Assembly (NCBI GenBank): GCA_014904985.1
Contig: MU129113.1
Coordinates: forward strand, 3,263 to 57,760
DNA length: 54,498 bases
Reading direction: 5' to 3'
Source: Hydnum rufescens UP504
Lineage: Eukaryota; Basidiomycota; Agaricomycetes; Cantharellales; Hydnaceae
The position numbers were made by a program, and so were the translations under genes. The notes beneath the pieces were generated by a model, which did not search any database, had not been told where the DNA came from, and saw only the letters and a list, made by a program, of their open reading frames with translations. Below are positions 34,275-44,426 of this stretch, one piece after another (within the stretch, counting starts at the first letter, position 1; every line of letters begins with the position of its first letter).

Positions 34275-34947
34275 TATGGATGCTGCAGTTCAGGTTTAAA
34301 CCTGTGGAACCTGAGTTTAAACCTGAACCTGACCCAGGTCAGGTTCCATTGGGGTCAGGTTTCATTCATTTTCTTCAGGTCAGGTTCAGGTTTTGCCCTT
34401 GCCCTGAATCCAAAAACCGGTCTGAAACCAGGTTTAAACCTGAACCTGAAAGGTAGGGTGTAGGTTCCATTCCATGTAAATTGACCACTATTCTGGCACC
34501 AAATCTGGCAATTTACACATGTGACTATAGTTCTGGAGTCAGAAGTCACATGACTTGGCCATTAAATGAGGTAATTGGTGCAGGTCACAAGTCACATGAC
34601 AGAATGTAGTGACTAAATACCATCTCCAGAAGATGTGTGAGCAATAAATTGAAGTGAAAGGGGGCTAGGAAGGAGATGTGGATCTAAAGCAGGATGTAAA
34701 GGGAGTGGCAGAGGCAGAGACTTGAGGAGAGGGTGTAGATATTCTGTAGTACCCCTGAAAATGTTAGCTTCCCTCATACCTCAGGTTTCAGGTTTAAACC
34801 AGGTTTAAACCAGAACCTGACCTGAATGAGACCGAACCTCAGGTCAGGTTCAGGTTTTGCCCTCATGGGTGATTTTGGAACCTGGTCAGGTTTAGGTTTT
34901 GCCCAAATTGGGCAAAACCTGACCAAAACCTGACCGTGGCAACCATA
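34275..34947. mobile_element. hAT-type MITE, copy 1 (673 bp), inside coding exon
   Basis: The ends are TATGGATGCTGCAG and, read inward from the right, TATGGTTGCCACGG. Perfect 8-bp target duplications ATCCTGAT lie at 34267-34274 and 34948-34955. The interior is non-coding and dominated by repeats of CAGGTTTAAACCTG, a palindrome, and CCTGAACCTGACC. It interrupts the split gene after CKDQD. The copy at 39011-39680 is in opposite orientation. Confidence 0.9.
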
Positions 34948-35995
34948 ATCCTGATCCTTGCAGAATTTAACAAGGTCTTCAGCTGCCCCCTTTTGCTCTA
35001 GAATATATGTATACAGTGAGGCAAGGGGTTTCTTCATTTCAGGAGTGTCACGAGAATTCCATTCATGGTCCACCCATGCCCTTAGTTCCTTGCTGTTGAA
35101 GTTAATCGAGTTCTGGCCATGTGCTGCTGTTGAGGAGGTGAGGTCTGACACCATCAGGTACATGAGATGAACCCCAATCTGACAAAGTGCCTGTCCCTAG
35201 ACATCAGCATGTTAGCCCATGTAGTGCAGAATGAATAAATATGTAGAATAGTACATACCTCACTATCGATTTTTGATTGGGATAAGGCCATCTGATGGGC
35301 CACATCACCTCCAGACATAGCAATATGAGCTGTATTGGATGCTTTCTCTGTACTGAGATCATCTATAAGGATATTGCGATGCTCATGCCAGGCCTCAGAA
35401 CTGGGCCCCCCAAGCTCATCACGCAGCTTGACATATGTCGGCTGAAGGTGTTGACATATGATTGCACCTCCTTTTCCTATATAAGGCATCAGAAAATGAG
35501 TAGAGCGATGAATATTAAACCTACACACCGAGACCAGAGGGGGTCTTCTTCAACTTCTTTTGTTGGTGTTGAAACGAATTCCAAGCATTTGGTCGTCAAT
35601 GCTTCTTCAGAGCTCCTGCCACTTTAGCCACTTGATATAGTGTTGAAATATGACAGCCCACAACTTGGCCAAGCTAGCCATCACACCCCGGAACAGTTCA
35701 GCATGCTTTTCAACCTCGTCCAACTGAGCTTGCGAGAATCTACCTCTGTGTCCACAAGGCCCAGGAGAGGCCTTCTTGGCAACTGAGCACACAGGGCTGG
35801 GCTCTTTGCCCATAGATTGCACATGAACATCTTTGGCACTATTGGCATCACTGAAGTGTTCTCTGTCACTTAGGTCCTTGCCACCAGTAGATATCACAGG
35901 GTCCCAATCAGCATCAGCATCAGATCCTGAGCTCTCAATGCCTAACATTGCATTTGCCATGGTATAATCGTCACCCCAGAACGTCTGTGAGTCCT

Positions 35996-36002
35996 CGACA
36001 TC
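35996..36002. repeat. Target-site duplication of foldback element, left
   Basis: CGACATC, identical to 43069-43075. Joining the flanks with one copy keeps the host frame (CGVDV then EDSQTF). Confidence 0.85.
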
Positions 36003-36157
36003 CAGGCTGGTCAGTCACAGGGGGGACCTAATTTAGGTACCACTTTCGGGGCAGAAAATGGTACCTAATAGGTCCCCCAGACCTTATGGCCGAAATCGGG
36101 CAATTTCAATTCAGTTTTTGGGCCATCTGTCGGCCAATCCATGGCTGTGCTAGATTA

Positions 36158-36190
36158 TTTATTATTATTATTATTATTACTACTATTATT
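36158..36190. repeat. (TTA)n tract near left tip of foldback element
   Basis: A TTATTATTATTATTACTAC run at the same relative position as the 4621-4643 tract of array 1, directly outside the first hairpin unit. Confidence 0.6.
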
Positions 36191-36477
36191 ATATACATAT
36201 TATCCCCCCTGGGGTCTGCCACCACAGGGGGGGGGGGGCATGGTTCCTGTGGGTCATGCACCTGCATATACCCACCACACCTGCCGCAGCGGGTGGGGTT
36301 CATATGCCCCGGTGGGGGCTGGTTCCATTTGTGTGCTCCCTCAAGGGAGCGGGTTTTCATTTGTTGTCCTTCATTTGTTCATGTGTAACCGGGCATGGGG
36401 TTTCATTGGGGTCCTGGCATCCGCAGGTTTGTGCTCGTGGCTGCGTATCTTCATGCATTGGGGTGGGGCATCTTGAC

Positions 36478-38790
36478 CTAGAATAGTAAATATGTTAATT
36501 AAAAATTAAAACTCACGCAAGAAGAGCAGTGACTGCTGCTCTTCTTGCGCGGTTGTAGCTATTAAAAACAATATACCTTATATGGCCACACACCCACTGC
36601 AGTGGGTGTGTGGCTCATCCACCCATGTTGGGGGCCTGGGCTCCGGTCCCTTGAGGGGGCATTGTCGAAGGCCCTGTTTGTGGGGTTGTTTGTGGCTTTT
36701 GTTCATGGCGTGTTCATGGATTCGTGGTGGGCTGGGCTTGGGTTCTAGTCTAGGATCTAAAGAAACCAATATTAAGTTAGTTAGACATCAATGCAGTGCA
36801 AAAAGAGCAGCTCACGCTGCTCTTTTTGCACCACAAGAATAAAAATAAAACAAAAAAACAAAACTAACCTTGTAGTACCCTGCACCTGCCACAGCGGGTG
36901 CGGGGTACTGGGGCCGTGTACTCCGGGCTCGTTTGTAGGGCGGTTTGCATGGATCCCCATCATTCGGGTGTGGACAGGCGGGCTGCTGGGGTTTTTGCGT
37001 CCACATTCGTTCGCGTGGGAAGGGATAACCTACAATACAATGTTATATGTTAGTTAAAAGTTAAACACCACGCAAAAGAGCAGCTTTCGCTGCTCTTTTT
37101 GCGCAGGTGTAGCTACTGGGGGGCGGGACTCACCTTGAATAGTACCACACCCACCGTGGCAGGTGTGTGGTACCTGGGGTCCGGCGCGTGTTGTGTTGGC
37201 GTGTTGTTGGCGCGTGTTGTGTTGGCGCGTGTTGTGTTGGCGCGTGTTGTGTTGGCGCGTGTTGTGTTGGCGCGTGTTGTGTTGGCGCGTGTTGTGTTGG
37301 CGCGTGTTGGTTGCGCGTGTTGTGTTGGCGCGTGTTGTGTTGGCGCGTGTTGTTTGGCGGCGTGTTGTGTGGCGCGTGTTGTGTTGGCGCGTGTTGTGTT
37401 GGCGCGTGTTGTGTTGCGGTGTTGTTGGCGCGGTTGTGTGTGGCGGTGTTGTGTTCGGCGCGTGTTGGTCGTTGGCGCGTGTGGTGTTTGGCGAGTGTTG
37501 TGTGTGCGCGTTGTGTCGTTTGGCGATGTTGTTTGTTGGCGCGTGTTGTGTTGGCGCAGTGTGTGTTCTGTTTGCGCGTGTTGGGTTCGGCGCGGTTGTG
37601 GTTGCGCGTGTTGTTGTGTTGGCGCGTGTTGTGTTGGCGCTTTGTTTGGGCGTTTTTGTTGGCGCGTGTGTGTTGGCGCGTGTTGTGTTGGCGCGTTTGT
37701 GTTGGCTCGTTGTTGGTTGCGCGCGTTGTTGTGTTGGCGCGTGTTGTGTTGGCGGTGTTGTGTTGCGGTTGTGTTGGCCGTGTTGTGTTGGGCTGTGTTT
37801 GGCGCGTGTTGTGTTGGCGCGTGTTGTGTTGGCGGTTGTTGCCGTGTTGTGTTGGCGCGTGTGGTTGGCGGTTTGTGTTGGCGCGTGTTGTGTTGGCGCG
37901 TGTTGTGTTGGCGCGTGTTGTGTTGGCGGCTGTTGTTGTGTGGGCGTGTTGTGTTGGCGTGTTGTGGTTGCCGTGTTGTGTTGGCGCGTTGTTGTGTTGG
38001 CCGGCTGTGTGTGTGTTGGCGCGTGTTGTGTTGGCGCGTGTTGTTGCGCGTGTTTGTGTTGGCGCGTGTTGTGTTGGCGCGTGTTGTGTTGGCGCGTGTT
38101 GTGTTGGCGCGTGTTGTGTTTGGCGTGGTGTGTGTTGGCGCGTGTTGGGTTGGCGGTTTTTTGTGCGCGTCTGTGTTGGCGCGTGTTGTGTTGGCGCGTG
38201 TTGTGTTGGCGCGTGTTGTGTTGCGCTTGTTGTGTTGGGCGGTGTGTGTTGTTGCGCGTGTTGTGTTGGCGCGTGTTGTGTTGGCGTGCTTGTTTGTTGG
38301 CGCGTGTTGTGTTGGCCGCGTGTTGTGTTGGCGCGTTTTGTTGGCGCGTGTTGTGTTGGCGCGTGTTGTGTTGGCGCGTGTGTGGTTGGCGGTGTTGTGT
38401 TGGCGCGTGGTTGTGTTGGCGCGTGTTGTGTTGGCGCGTGTTGTGTTGGCGCGTGTCTGGTGTTGGCGCGTTTGTTTGGGGTGTTGTTTGGCGCGTGTTG
38501 TGTTGCGCGTGTTGTGTTGGCGGTGTGTGTTGGCGCGTTTGTGTTGCGCGTGTGGGGCGGTTGTGGTTGGGCGTGTCACGTTGCTGTGCGTCGCATTGCC
38601 ATCTGATCCCTTGTTGTTTTGTGGGCTTCTGTCGTACCCTGGACAAGTCAACCTAGAATAATAAATGAATCATTAGCATAAAATTCAAAGCAATGCAAAA
38701 AGAGCAGCTTTCGCTGCTCTTTTTGCACCATTGTATCTACTAAAAAAACACTCACCTTGTGACCACACACCCACAACAGCAGGTGTGTGG
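36478..38790 (-). repeat. Hairpin/intron array, left arm (four units, minus orientation)
   Basis: On the minus strand the intron-like segments are 38755-38653, 37133-37030, 36868-36757 and 36576-36478 (99-112 nt). Their donors are GTGAGT, GTGAGT, GTTAGT and GTATAT. CTAAC lies upstream of the TAG acceptor in several. Each holds an S stem (GCAAAAAGAGCAGC type). H stems (CACACACCC..GGGTGTGTGG) lie at about 38762-38791, 37143-37171, 36881-36910 and 36585-36613, just upstream of each donor; a further H-like stem at about 36275-36300 has no intron after it. The spacer 37134-38652 is enlarged by the 15-bp minisatellite. Confidence 0.75.
37183..38575. repeat. 15-bp GC-rich minisatellite, about 90 copies
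   Basis: The unit TTGGCGCGTGTTGTG is repeated head to tail over 1.39 kb with frequent one- and two-base losses and point changes. It starts right after an H stem and fills what is otherwise a 150-250 nt spacer between two intron-like segments. The right arm has no counterpart. Because 15 is divisible by three and the unit lacks stops on both strands, very long open frames appear in most reading frames; they are not genes. The array is full of CpG while the surrounding DNA is CpG-poor. Confidence 0.92.
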
Positions 38791-38849
38791 TCATGTGGTT
38801 GCCTTTCCAGGTGGTTGCCTGTTGTGGTTGTGGAGATGTGGAAGGAGAT

Positions 38850-40165
38850 GCCAACTCAATGCCAGCAACTGCCGGGAGTTAAAAAGCGCCCAAGTGCCGT
38901 GCTACAGCAAAATCCATATTAATAGCAAGTACCTAGATGTGAAATAAATACTATATAATATATATTTGTCCAAAAATGTGAAGATGACAATAATAAGTCA
39001 GAGCTCAAACTATGGTTGCCATGGTCAGGTTTTGGTCAGGTTTGCCAATTTGGGCAAAACCTAAACCTGACCAGGTTCCAAAATCACCCATGAGGCAAAA
39101 CCTGAACCTGACCTGAGGTTCAGTCTCATTCAGGTCAGGTTCAGGTTAAACCTGGTTTAAACCTGAAACCTGAGGTATGAGGGAAGCCAACATTTTCAGG
39201 GGGTACTACAGAAGATCTACACCCTCTGCTCAAGTCTCTGCCTCTGCCACTCCCTTTACATCCTGCTTTAGATCCACATCTCCTTCCAACCCCCTTTCAC
39301 TTCAATTTACTGTTCACACATCTTCTGGAGATGGTATTTAGTCACTACATTCTGTCATGTGACTTGTGACCTGCACCAATTACCTCACTTGATGGCCAAG
39401 TCATGTGACTTCTGACTCCAGAACTATAGTCACATGTGTAAATTGCCAGATTTGGTGCCAGAATAGTGGTCAATTTACATGGAATGGAACCTACACCCTA
39501 CCTTTCAGGTTCAGGTTTAAACCTGGCTTCAGACCAGTTTTTGGATTCAGGGCAAGGGCAAAACCTGAACCTGACCTGAAGAAAATGAAATGAAACCTGA
39601 CCCCAATGGAACCTGACCTGGGTCAGGTTCAGGTTTAAACTCAGGTTCCACAGGTTTAAACCTGAACTGCAGCATCCATAGCTCAAACAAGGCATGATAT
39701 GCCTAATTGAGAATGGACTGGGCCACTTCTATGAGTCATAATTGGCCCAAATTAAAATATAATAATATTAAATGGGTACCCCCACATGGGCGACTAGTTA
39801 TATTGGACGATTCTGGCACTTTTTAATTTTTCACGCCTTCAATTCCCTAAATAGGGAATTGAAGGCATGAAAAATTAAAAAGTGCCAGAATCGTCCAATA
39901 TAACTAGTCGCCCATGTGGGGGTACCCATTTAATATTATTATATTTTAATTTGGGCCAATTATGACTCATAGAAGTGCCCAGTCCATTCTCAATTAGGCA
40001 TATCATGCCTTGTTTGAGCTCTGACTTATTATCGTCATCTTCTTTGCATTTTTGGACAAATATATATTATATAGTATTTATTTCATGTCTAGGTACTTGC
40101 TATTAATATGGATTTTGCCTGTAGCATGGCACTTGGGCACTTTTAACTCCCGGCAATTGCCGGCA
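38850..40165. repeat. Central palindrome of the foldback element
   Basis: The symmetry point lies between 39850 and 39851 inside AATTCCCTAAATAGGGAATT. About 170 bases on each side (to GAGCTCAAAC / GTTTGAGCTC) are almost identical with one visible one-base indel. Beyond that the match resumes on the other side of the MITE (38850-39010 against 40017-40165, ending near CTCCCGGCA). The high identity of the core suggests a young fold or ongoing arm-to-arm conversion. Confidence 0.9.
39011..39680. mobile_element. hAT-type MITE, copy 2 (670 bp), in left palindrome arm
   Basis: The ends are TATGGTTGCCATGG and, read inward from the right, TATGGATGCTGCAG. Perfect 8-bp target duplications GCTCAAAC lie at 39003-39010 and 39681-39688. 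The right palindrome arm preserves the empty site (one GTTTGAGC), which proves the insertion came after the palindrome formed. Close relative of 34275-34947. Confidence 0.92.
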
Positions 40166-40220
40166 TTGAATTGTGCAACTACGCAGCCACACCCAGCAAC
40201 AGCCCAGAAAGGTGACCACA

Positions 40221-42255
40221 TGACCACACACCTGCAACAGCGGGTGTGTGGTCATAAGGTGAGTTTCTTTTTTAGTATATAATATGGCACAAAAAGAGTA
40301 GCAAAGGCTACTCTTTTTGCATTGCTTTGAGGTCTTGTACTAACATGGTTTTGAGTATTTTAGATTATGGTCTGAGGCCCGGGATGAAAACCCACCACAC
40401 AACGAGGGGCTGCACAGCAAGAACAAAACCAAAACAAACAACAGACCACCCAATGGGTGGCCCCAGGAACCACACACCCGCCACAGTGGGTGTGTGGTAC
40501 GATTTAAGGTGAGTTCCCCCCCCTCCAATCGATACTGTAGCACAAAAAGAGCAGCAAAAGCTGCTCTTTTTGCACTGCATTAAACTTCATCACTAACACC
40601 CTTTATTATTATTTTAGGTCCTAGCCCTGGGTCCAGGTGACAAACGATGAGACCCCACCAGAGCCCCCATGGCAACACGCCAAACGAAGCCCCCCAAAAC
40701 AGAATGACACCAAACAAAGGCCTGAGAGGTGGCAACACGAACCACACACCTGCTGTGGCAGGTGTGTGGTTCTATATAAGGTAAGTAAGGCTGTACACCC
40801 TCAATGGCACAAAAAGAGCAGCGAATGCTGCTCTTTTTGTGCTGGTTTTAATTCTCTAACTAATACATCTATTATTCTAGGCTATCGCTATAAATGAAGA
40901 CCCGTGAAACAACCCCCCCCCTGAAATGATGACCCGTCGAAACCCATGACGATGATGCGTGGAACGAAGACATGAAGCAACGCCAGAACCCGCATGAACC
41001 ACACATCCGCTATGGCAGGTGTGTGGTTCTATACAAGGTAAGTAACGTCATGTACCCACAATGGCATAAAAAGAGCAGCAGATGCTGCTCTTTTTACGCT
41101 GGTTTTAATTTTTTACTAACACATTATTTATTATACTAGGTTATCGCCTTACTACCAACAGCAAAATGAAGACCCACCAAAGGAACCGCCCCCGGTGGAA
41201 ATGACAACGCCCTGGCCAAACAAAAACCAACAACACGACCCACCAAAGCAATGAGTGCCGAACGAAACCCACCAACAATGACCGGCCAATGATCACCCAC
41301 CAAATGAAACCCCCAAACAAGAACATATGGTGCAAGACCATGGGACCCAACGAACCACACACCTGTGGAAGTGGGTGTGTGGTAATTTTAAGGTAAGTAA
41401 TATCTAGGTATAAATGTGATTGCCCCAAAGGAGCAGCATAAGCTGCTCCTTTGGCGCAGCTTCTTTTTTCTTTTTTACTAACATGTTATTTATTTATTAT
41501 CCTGATTTCTAGGTTCTCATCTGAACCCATGACCCCCACCAACCCCCCTAACCATGACAACTCACCACACCCAACCAGTGAACTGAGGAGTGAAACCAGG
41601 CCAGACCACACACCCACTGTGGTGGGTGTGTGGTCATCTAAGGTGAGTCCTGTTCCCCATAGATATAGTGGCACAAAAAGAGCAGCGACAGCTGCTCTTT
41701 TTGTGTCACTTTTAACTTTTTACTAATCTAAATTTTTTCTTCTAGATCTCGCTCCCCCTCAATGAGTACATGCCTGAAAACCCCCCAACCTGCCCTGTAT
41801 GAAAATCTGACAGTGGGAGGTACATGGCTGCAGGCCAAAATGAGTACCATACACCCGCCAAAGCAGGTGTGTGGTACCATAGGTATTTTTTTTTAATTTT
41901 TTACACATACAGCGACGCAAAAGGAGCAGCACAAGCTGCTCCTTTTGCGTCACTTCAAATTTTTTTTTTATACTAATGTATGCTATCATTCTAGGATTGA
42001 ATCCGAAGCTCCCAAAACAATGACCCGCACAACCAAGCCATGCCCCCCCAAATGGCCACCAATGAGCCAGGCGAACGCCTGTCCGAGTCCCCAAGGCAGC
42101 AATGCCTGGTACCACACACCCCCCTCAGCGGGGGTGTGTGGTACAGAAGGTCTTTTTTTTGTTTCCGTTTAGCAGGTGGCATAGAAAGAGCAGCAGGAGT
42201 TGCTCTTTCTGTGCTACTTTTTGTTCAGAGCTAACATATCTTTTATTTATCCTAG
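40221..42255 (+). repeat. Hairpin/intron array, right arm (eight units, plus orientation)
   Basis: Intron-like segments: 40259-40363, 40509-40617, 40781-40880, 41038-41139, 41393-41512, 41643-41745, 41883-41994 and 42150-42255 (100-120 nt). The donors are GTGAGT or GTAAGT in the first six and weaken to GTATTT and GTCTTT in the last two. CTAAC or CTAAT precedes the TAG acceptors. H stems lie 8-12 nt before each donor, for example 40741-40770 and 41605-41634; S stems lie inside each intron. Spacers start with words like GTTATCGCC, GCTATCGC and GTTCTCATCTGAAC and contain no long reading frame. Confidence 0.78.
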
Positions 42256-42341
42256 GTTATCATGTAACAGATGCCGCCCACAACATCCCCCCCCTTTGAC
42301 CCTTTGAAAACCAGCCGAACCTGATGAAGTGATGGAAGGCA

Positions 42342-42711
42342 CCACACACCCACCCTAGTGGGTGTGTGGTGCTACTAAGTGCTTTTTTTTAAAAAAATTT
42401 CTACAGATGGCACCACACACCCACCCTAGTGGGTGTGGTGCTACTAAGTACTTTTTTTTTTTGATTTCTATGGATGGCACCACACCGCTATGGCAGGTGT
42501 GGTCCTAAGTACTTTTTTTTTTGGATTTCTATGGATGGTACCACACACCTGCCCTGGCGGGTGTGTGGTGCTACTAACTACTAAGTACTTTTTATTTTTT
42601 GATTTATATAGACAGTACCACACACCTGCCCTAGCGGGTGTGTGGTGCTACTAAGTTGTTTTTTTTTTTGAGATCTACGGATGGTACCACACCCACTAGG
42701 CTGTGTGGTAT
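42342..42711 (+). repeat. Six bare H hairpins in tandem, period about 68 bp
   Basis: Copies of ACCACACACCC..GGGTGTGTGGT start near 42342, 42411, 42478, 42540, 42617 and 42686. Each is followed by GCTACTAAGT, a T-rich run and GATTTCTATGGATG. The S stem and the donor-to-acceptor segment are missing. This looks like a collapsed edge of the array; the last copy is shortened. Confidence 0.8.
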
Positions 42712-43068
42712 GTTTTTTTTAAATTGAATTTTTGAATAAATAAATAAACAAGAATAAGAATGAAACATCAGACTGCCCTGCTGACCTGGGGCAGTATATG
42801 TATAATATAGCAATAATAAACAAATAATTATAAATGGAATATATTATCCCCGGTAGGGCCATTATGGCCTGCTGCAAGTCTGAGACTCTAAGTCCCAGTT
42901 TCAGCCAATTTTCAGCCAATTTTTGGCCATTTCGGCCAATTCTGGGCCAGCAAGTGAAATCATAAAAATGGCCATTTTGGCTGGAATAGTGATGGGACCT
43001 ACTTAGGTACCATTATCTGCCCCAGAAGTGGTACCTAACTAGGTAGGCTTAGATGACTGACCAAGGTG
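42712..43068. other. Right terminal part of foldback element
   Basis: AT-rich with AATAAATAAATAAAC, then repeated CAGCCAATTTT and TTTGGCCA words, then the inverted GGTACC block that pairs with 36020-36080. No gene. Confidence 0.6.
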
Positions 43069-43075
43069 CGACATC
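43069..43075. repeat. Target-site duplication of foldback element, right
   Basis: CGACATC, partner of 35996-36002. Confidence 0.85.
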
Positions 43076-43844
43076 AACCCCACAATCCTTGGTATGTTCC
43101 AGGGAAGGCAGGGCAGATTTTGAGGTTGACCATGATATTGAAGTTGATTGATTGCTAGAATTTTGAGCTGAGATTGACGTCGCGGCATTTTTAGATTCAG
43201 TGAGAGGAGGTTGGAGGGGGTTAGAAGCCGAGTCCATGATGGGTTTAGATGGGTGGAGACTCAGAATGGGAAGGGAGGAATGAATGTCATGGCTGGTCAA
43301 GGAAAGACTTGGAGACTCATTTTGAGAATATCCAACCTTATCCCTCCCAGAAGTCACTCCATGCACTGCAAACTTTGAGGCTGTTGGATCTTTCTCCCCA
43401 GCCTTGGACCTCACTTTGGTACGAGCCATTGCGGACTTGTAGTTTGGATGTCAGGCATTTCGAAACCTGAGAGTCCACCCTTGGAAGGTTCGACTGCAGT
43501 GACTGATCGGATGGGGTATTACGAGAAGACCGAGTTGGCATAGGCATAGACACAGGAGGGAGTGTGGGAGGACAGGGGTGTAGGAGGACGGGGTGTGGGA
43601 CGGGGTGTGGGACGACGGCCGAGGCGAATGACCACCTCAGGCACAAGACGATGTGAACCAGAAAGGCATGGCGCCATAGGTTGCTCTGATCCTTGTTGCA
43701 CACGAGCCATATGATGCACAAGATATTGACGGGAGGATCTAGCAGAGCATATCCTGTCAGCTTTACTCCACAGACAATGAAAATAGATGCACGAACGGAG
43801 AATAATGCTATTGTTACGAGCGAGAACTCCTGCGACAGAAAGCC

Positions 43845-44340
43845 ACGACACGAAGTGTAGCTCGAAGTTGATTGAGACGGACTGGAGAGACCGCAAAAAC
43901 GCGTGAAAACCAATGGAAAACTGCACGACTTCACGAGCGATGGAGCGAGATCGAATAAAAACTCCTGCTAACGGAAAGCCACGACACAGAGTGTAGCCCG
44001 ACGTATAGCTCGAAGTTGACTGAGATGGATTGGGGAGATCACGAAAACGCGTAAAAAAAATGATGGAGAATTTGTGGACCTGACGAGCGATAGGGCGAGA
44101 TCAAATAGCAACTCCTGCTGACGGAAAGCCACGACACGAAGTGTAGCCCGACGTCTAGCCTGAAGTTGATTAAGATGGATTGGAGAGACCACGCGTGAAA
44201 AGCGATGGAAAAACCGTGACCTGGTGAGCGATAGGACGAGACCGAATAACAACTCCTGCCGACGGAAAGCCGCAACACGAAGTGCAGCCCGACGTCTAGC
44301 TCGAAGTTGATTAAGATGGACTGGAGAGACCCCAAAAACG
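43845..44340 (-). repeat. Inverted subterminal repeat cluster, left (four copies)
   Basis: Four copies at about 130-150 bp spacing of a unit containing AACTCCTGC, AAAGCCACGACACGAAGTG, TAGCCCGACGT, GAAGTTGATT, GATGGA(C/T)TGG and AGAGACC. The same unit is present in the opposite orientation at 53385-54060. The copies begin close to the 3' end of the Ulp1-type gene and lie upstream of the split MARTK gene. Confidence 0.8.
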
Positions 44341-44426
44341 ACAAAGCTGTCTAGTTCAAACACCTCGGATTCTGCCGATGCGACCAAACAAACAATGCAA
44401 TTATAACGGGATAAAAATACATAATG

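Larger units (their letters stand above)
36003..43068. mobile_element. 7,066-bp foldback element with hairpin/intron arrays in both arms
   Basis: The tips are CAGGCTGGTCAGTCA on the left and CACCTTGGTCAGTCA read inward from the right (12 of 15 identical), flanked by perfect 7-bp duplications. About 15-70 bases inside both tips is an inverted block with GGTACCA..T and GGACCTA words. The centre is a near-perfect palindrome at 39850/39851, and the arms carry the same hairpin/intron units in opposite orientation, so practically the whole element is an inverted repeat. Left arm: four units plus a 1.4-kb minisatellite, plus a later MITE. Right arm: eight units plus a tail of six bare hairpins. No transposase, reverse transcriptase or other enzyme is encoded. 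Tips beginning CA with a 7-bp duplication do not let me assign a superfamily. It must be mobilised in trans or by an unusual mechanism. Confidence 0.85.
33020..43429 (-). pseudogene. Unknown large gene split by a 7-kb foldback element and a MITE
   Basis: The start is MARTKVRSK at 43429. The first exon runs to DCGVDV at 43069, where the foldback element begins. Reading resumes beyond it as EDSQTFWGDD (down from 36002) in the same frame once one target copy is dropped. Later segments include RGRFSQAQLDEVEKH (near 35720), SSEAWHEHRN (near 35395), a 60-nt intron at about 35195-35255, LCQIGVHLMYLMVSDL, and AEDLVKFCKDQD, where a 673-bp MITE is inserted. Reading continues with EATHAKEMKDQYTLWKAIS, TTLRFEQIGDY and a GMNNVPLLTVQQ segment. 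The product ends in a Ser/Pro/Thr repeat tail near 33020. TGA stops interrupt it after THHW (near 33974) and after GSKVL (near 33685), and one base appears lost near 34215. I do not recognise the family; several decayed copies would be expected in such genomes. Confidence 0.65.

Noticed and set aside
37054..38661. Open frames of 480-530 codons on both strands (CVGACCVGA, RVVLARVVLA, NTRQHNTRQH patterns)
   Set aside because: They are products of a stop-free 15-bp minisatellite, present in most frames at once and damaged by frequent indels.
40860..41000. TGATGA and CTGA words suggestive of C/D-box snoRNAs in array spacers
   Set aside because: Words are frequent throughout TGA-rich spacers, and no consistent C/D spacing or terminal stem was seen.
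42342..42711. CRISPR-like look of regularly spaced palindromes
   Set aside because: The host is a fungus, the spacers are near-identical to each other rather than unique, and no cas genes are present.
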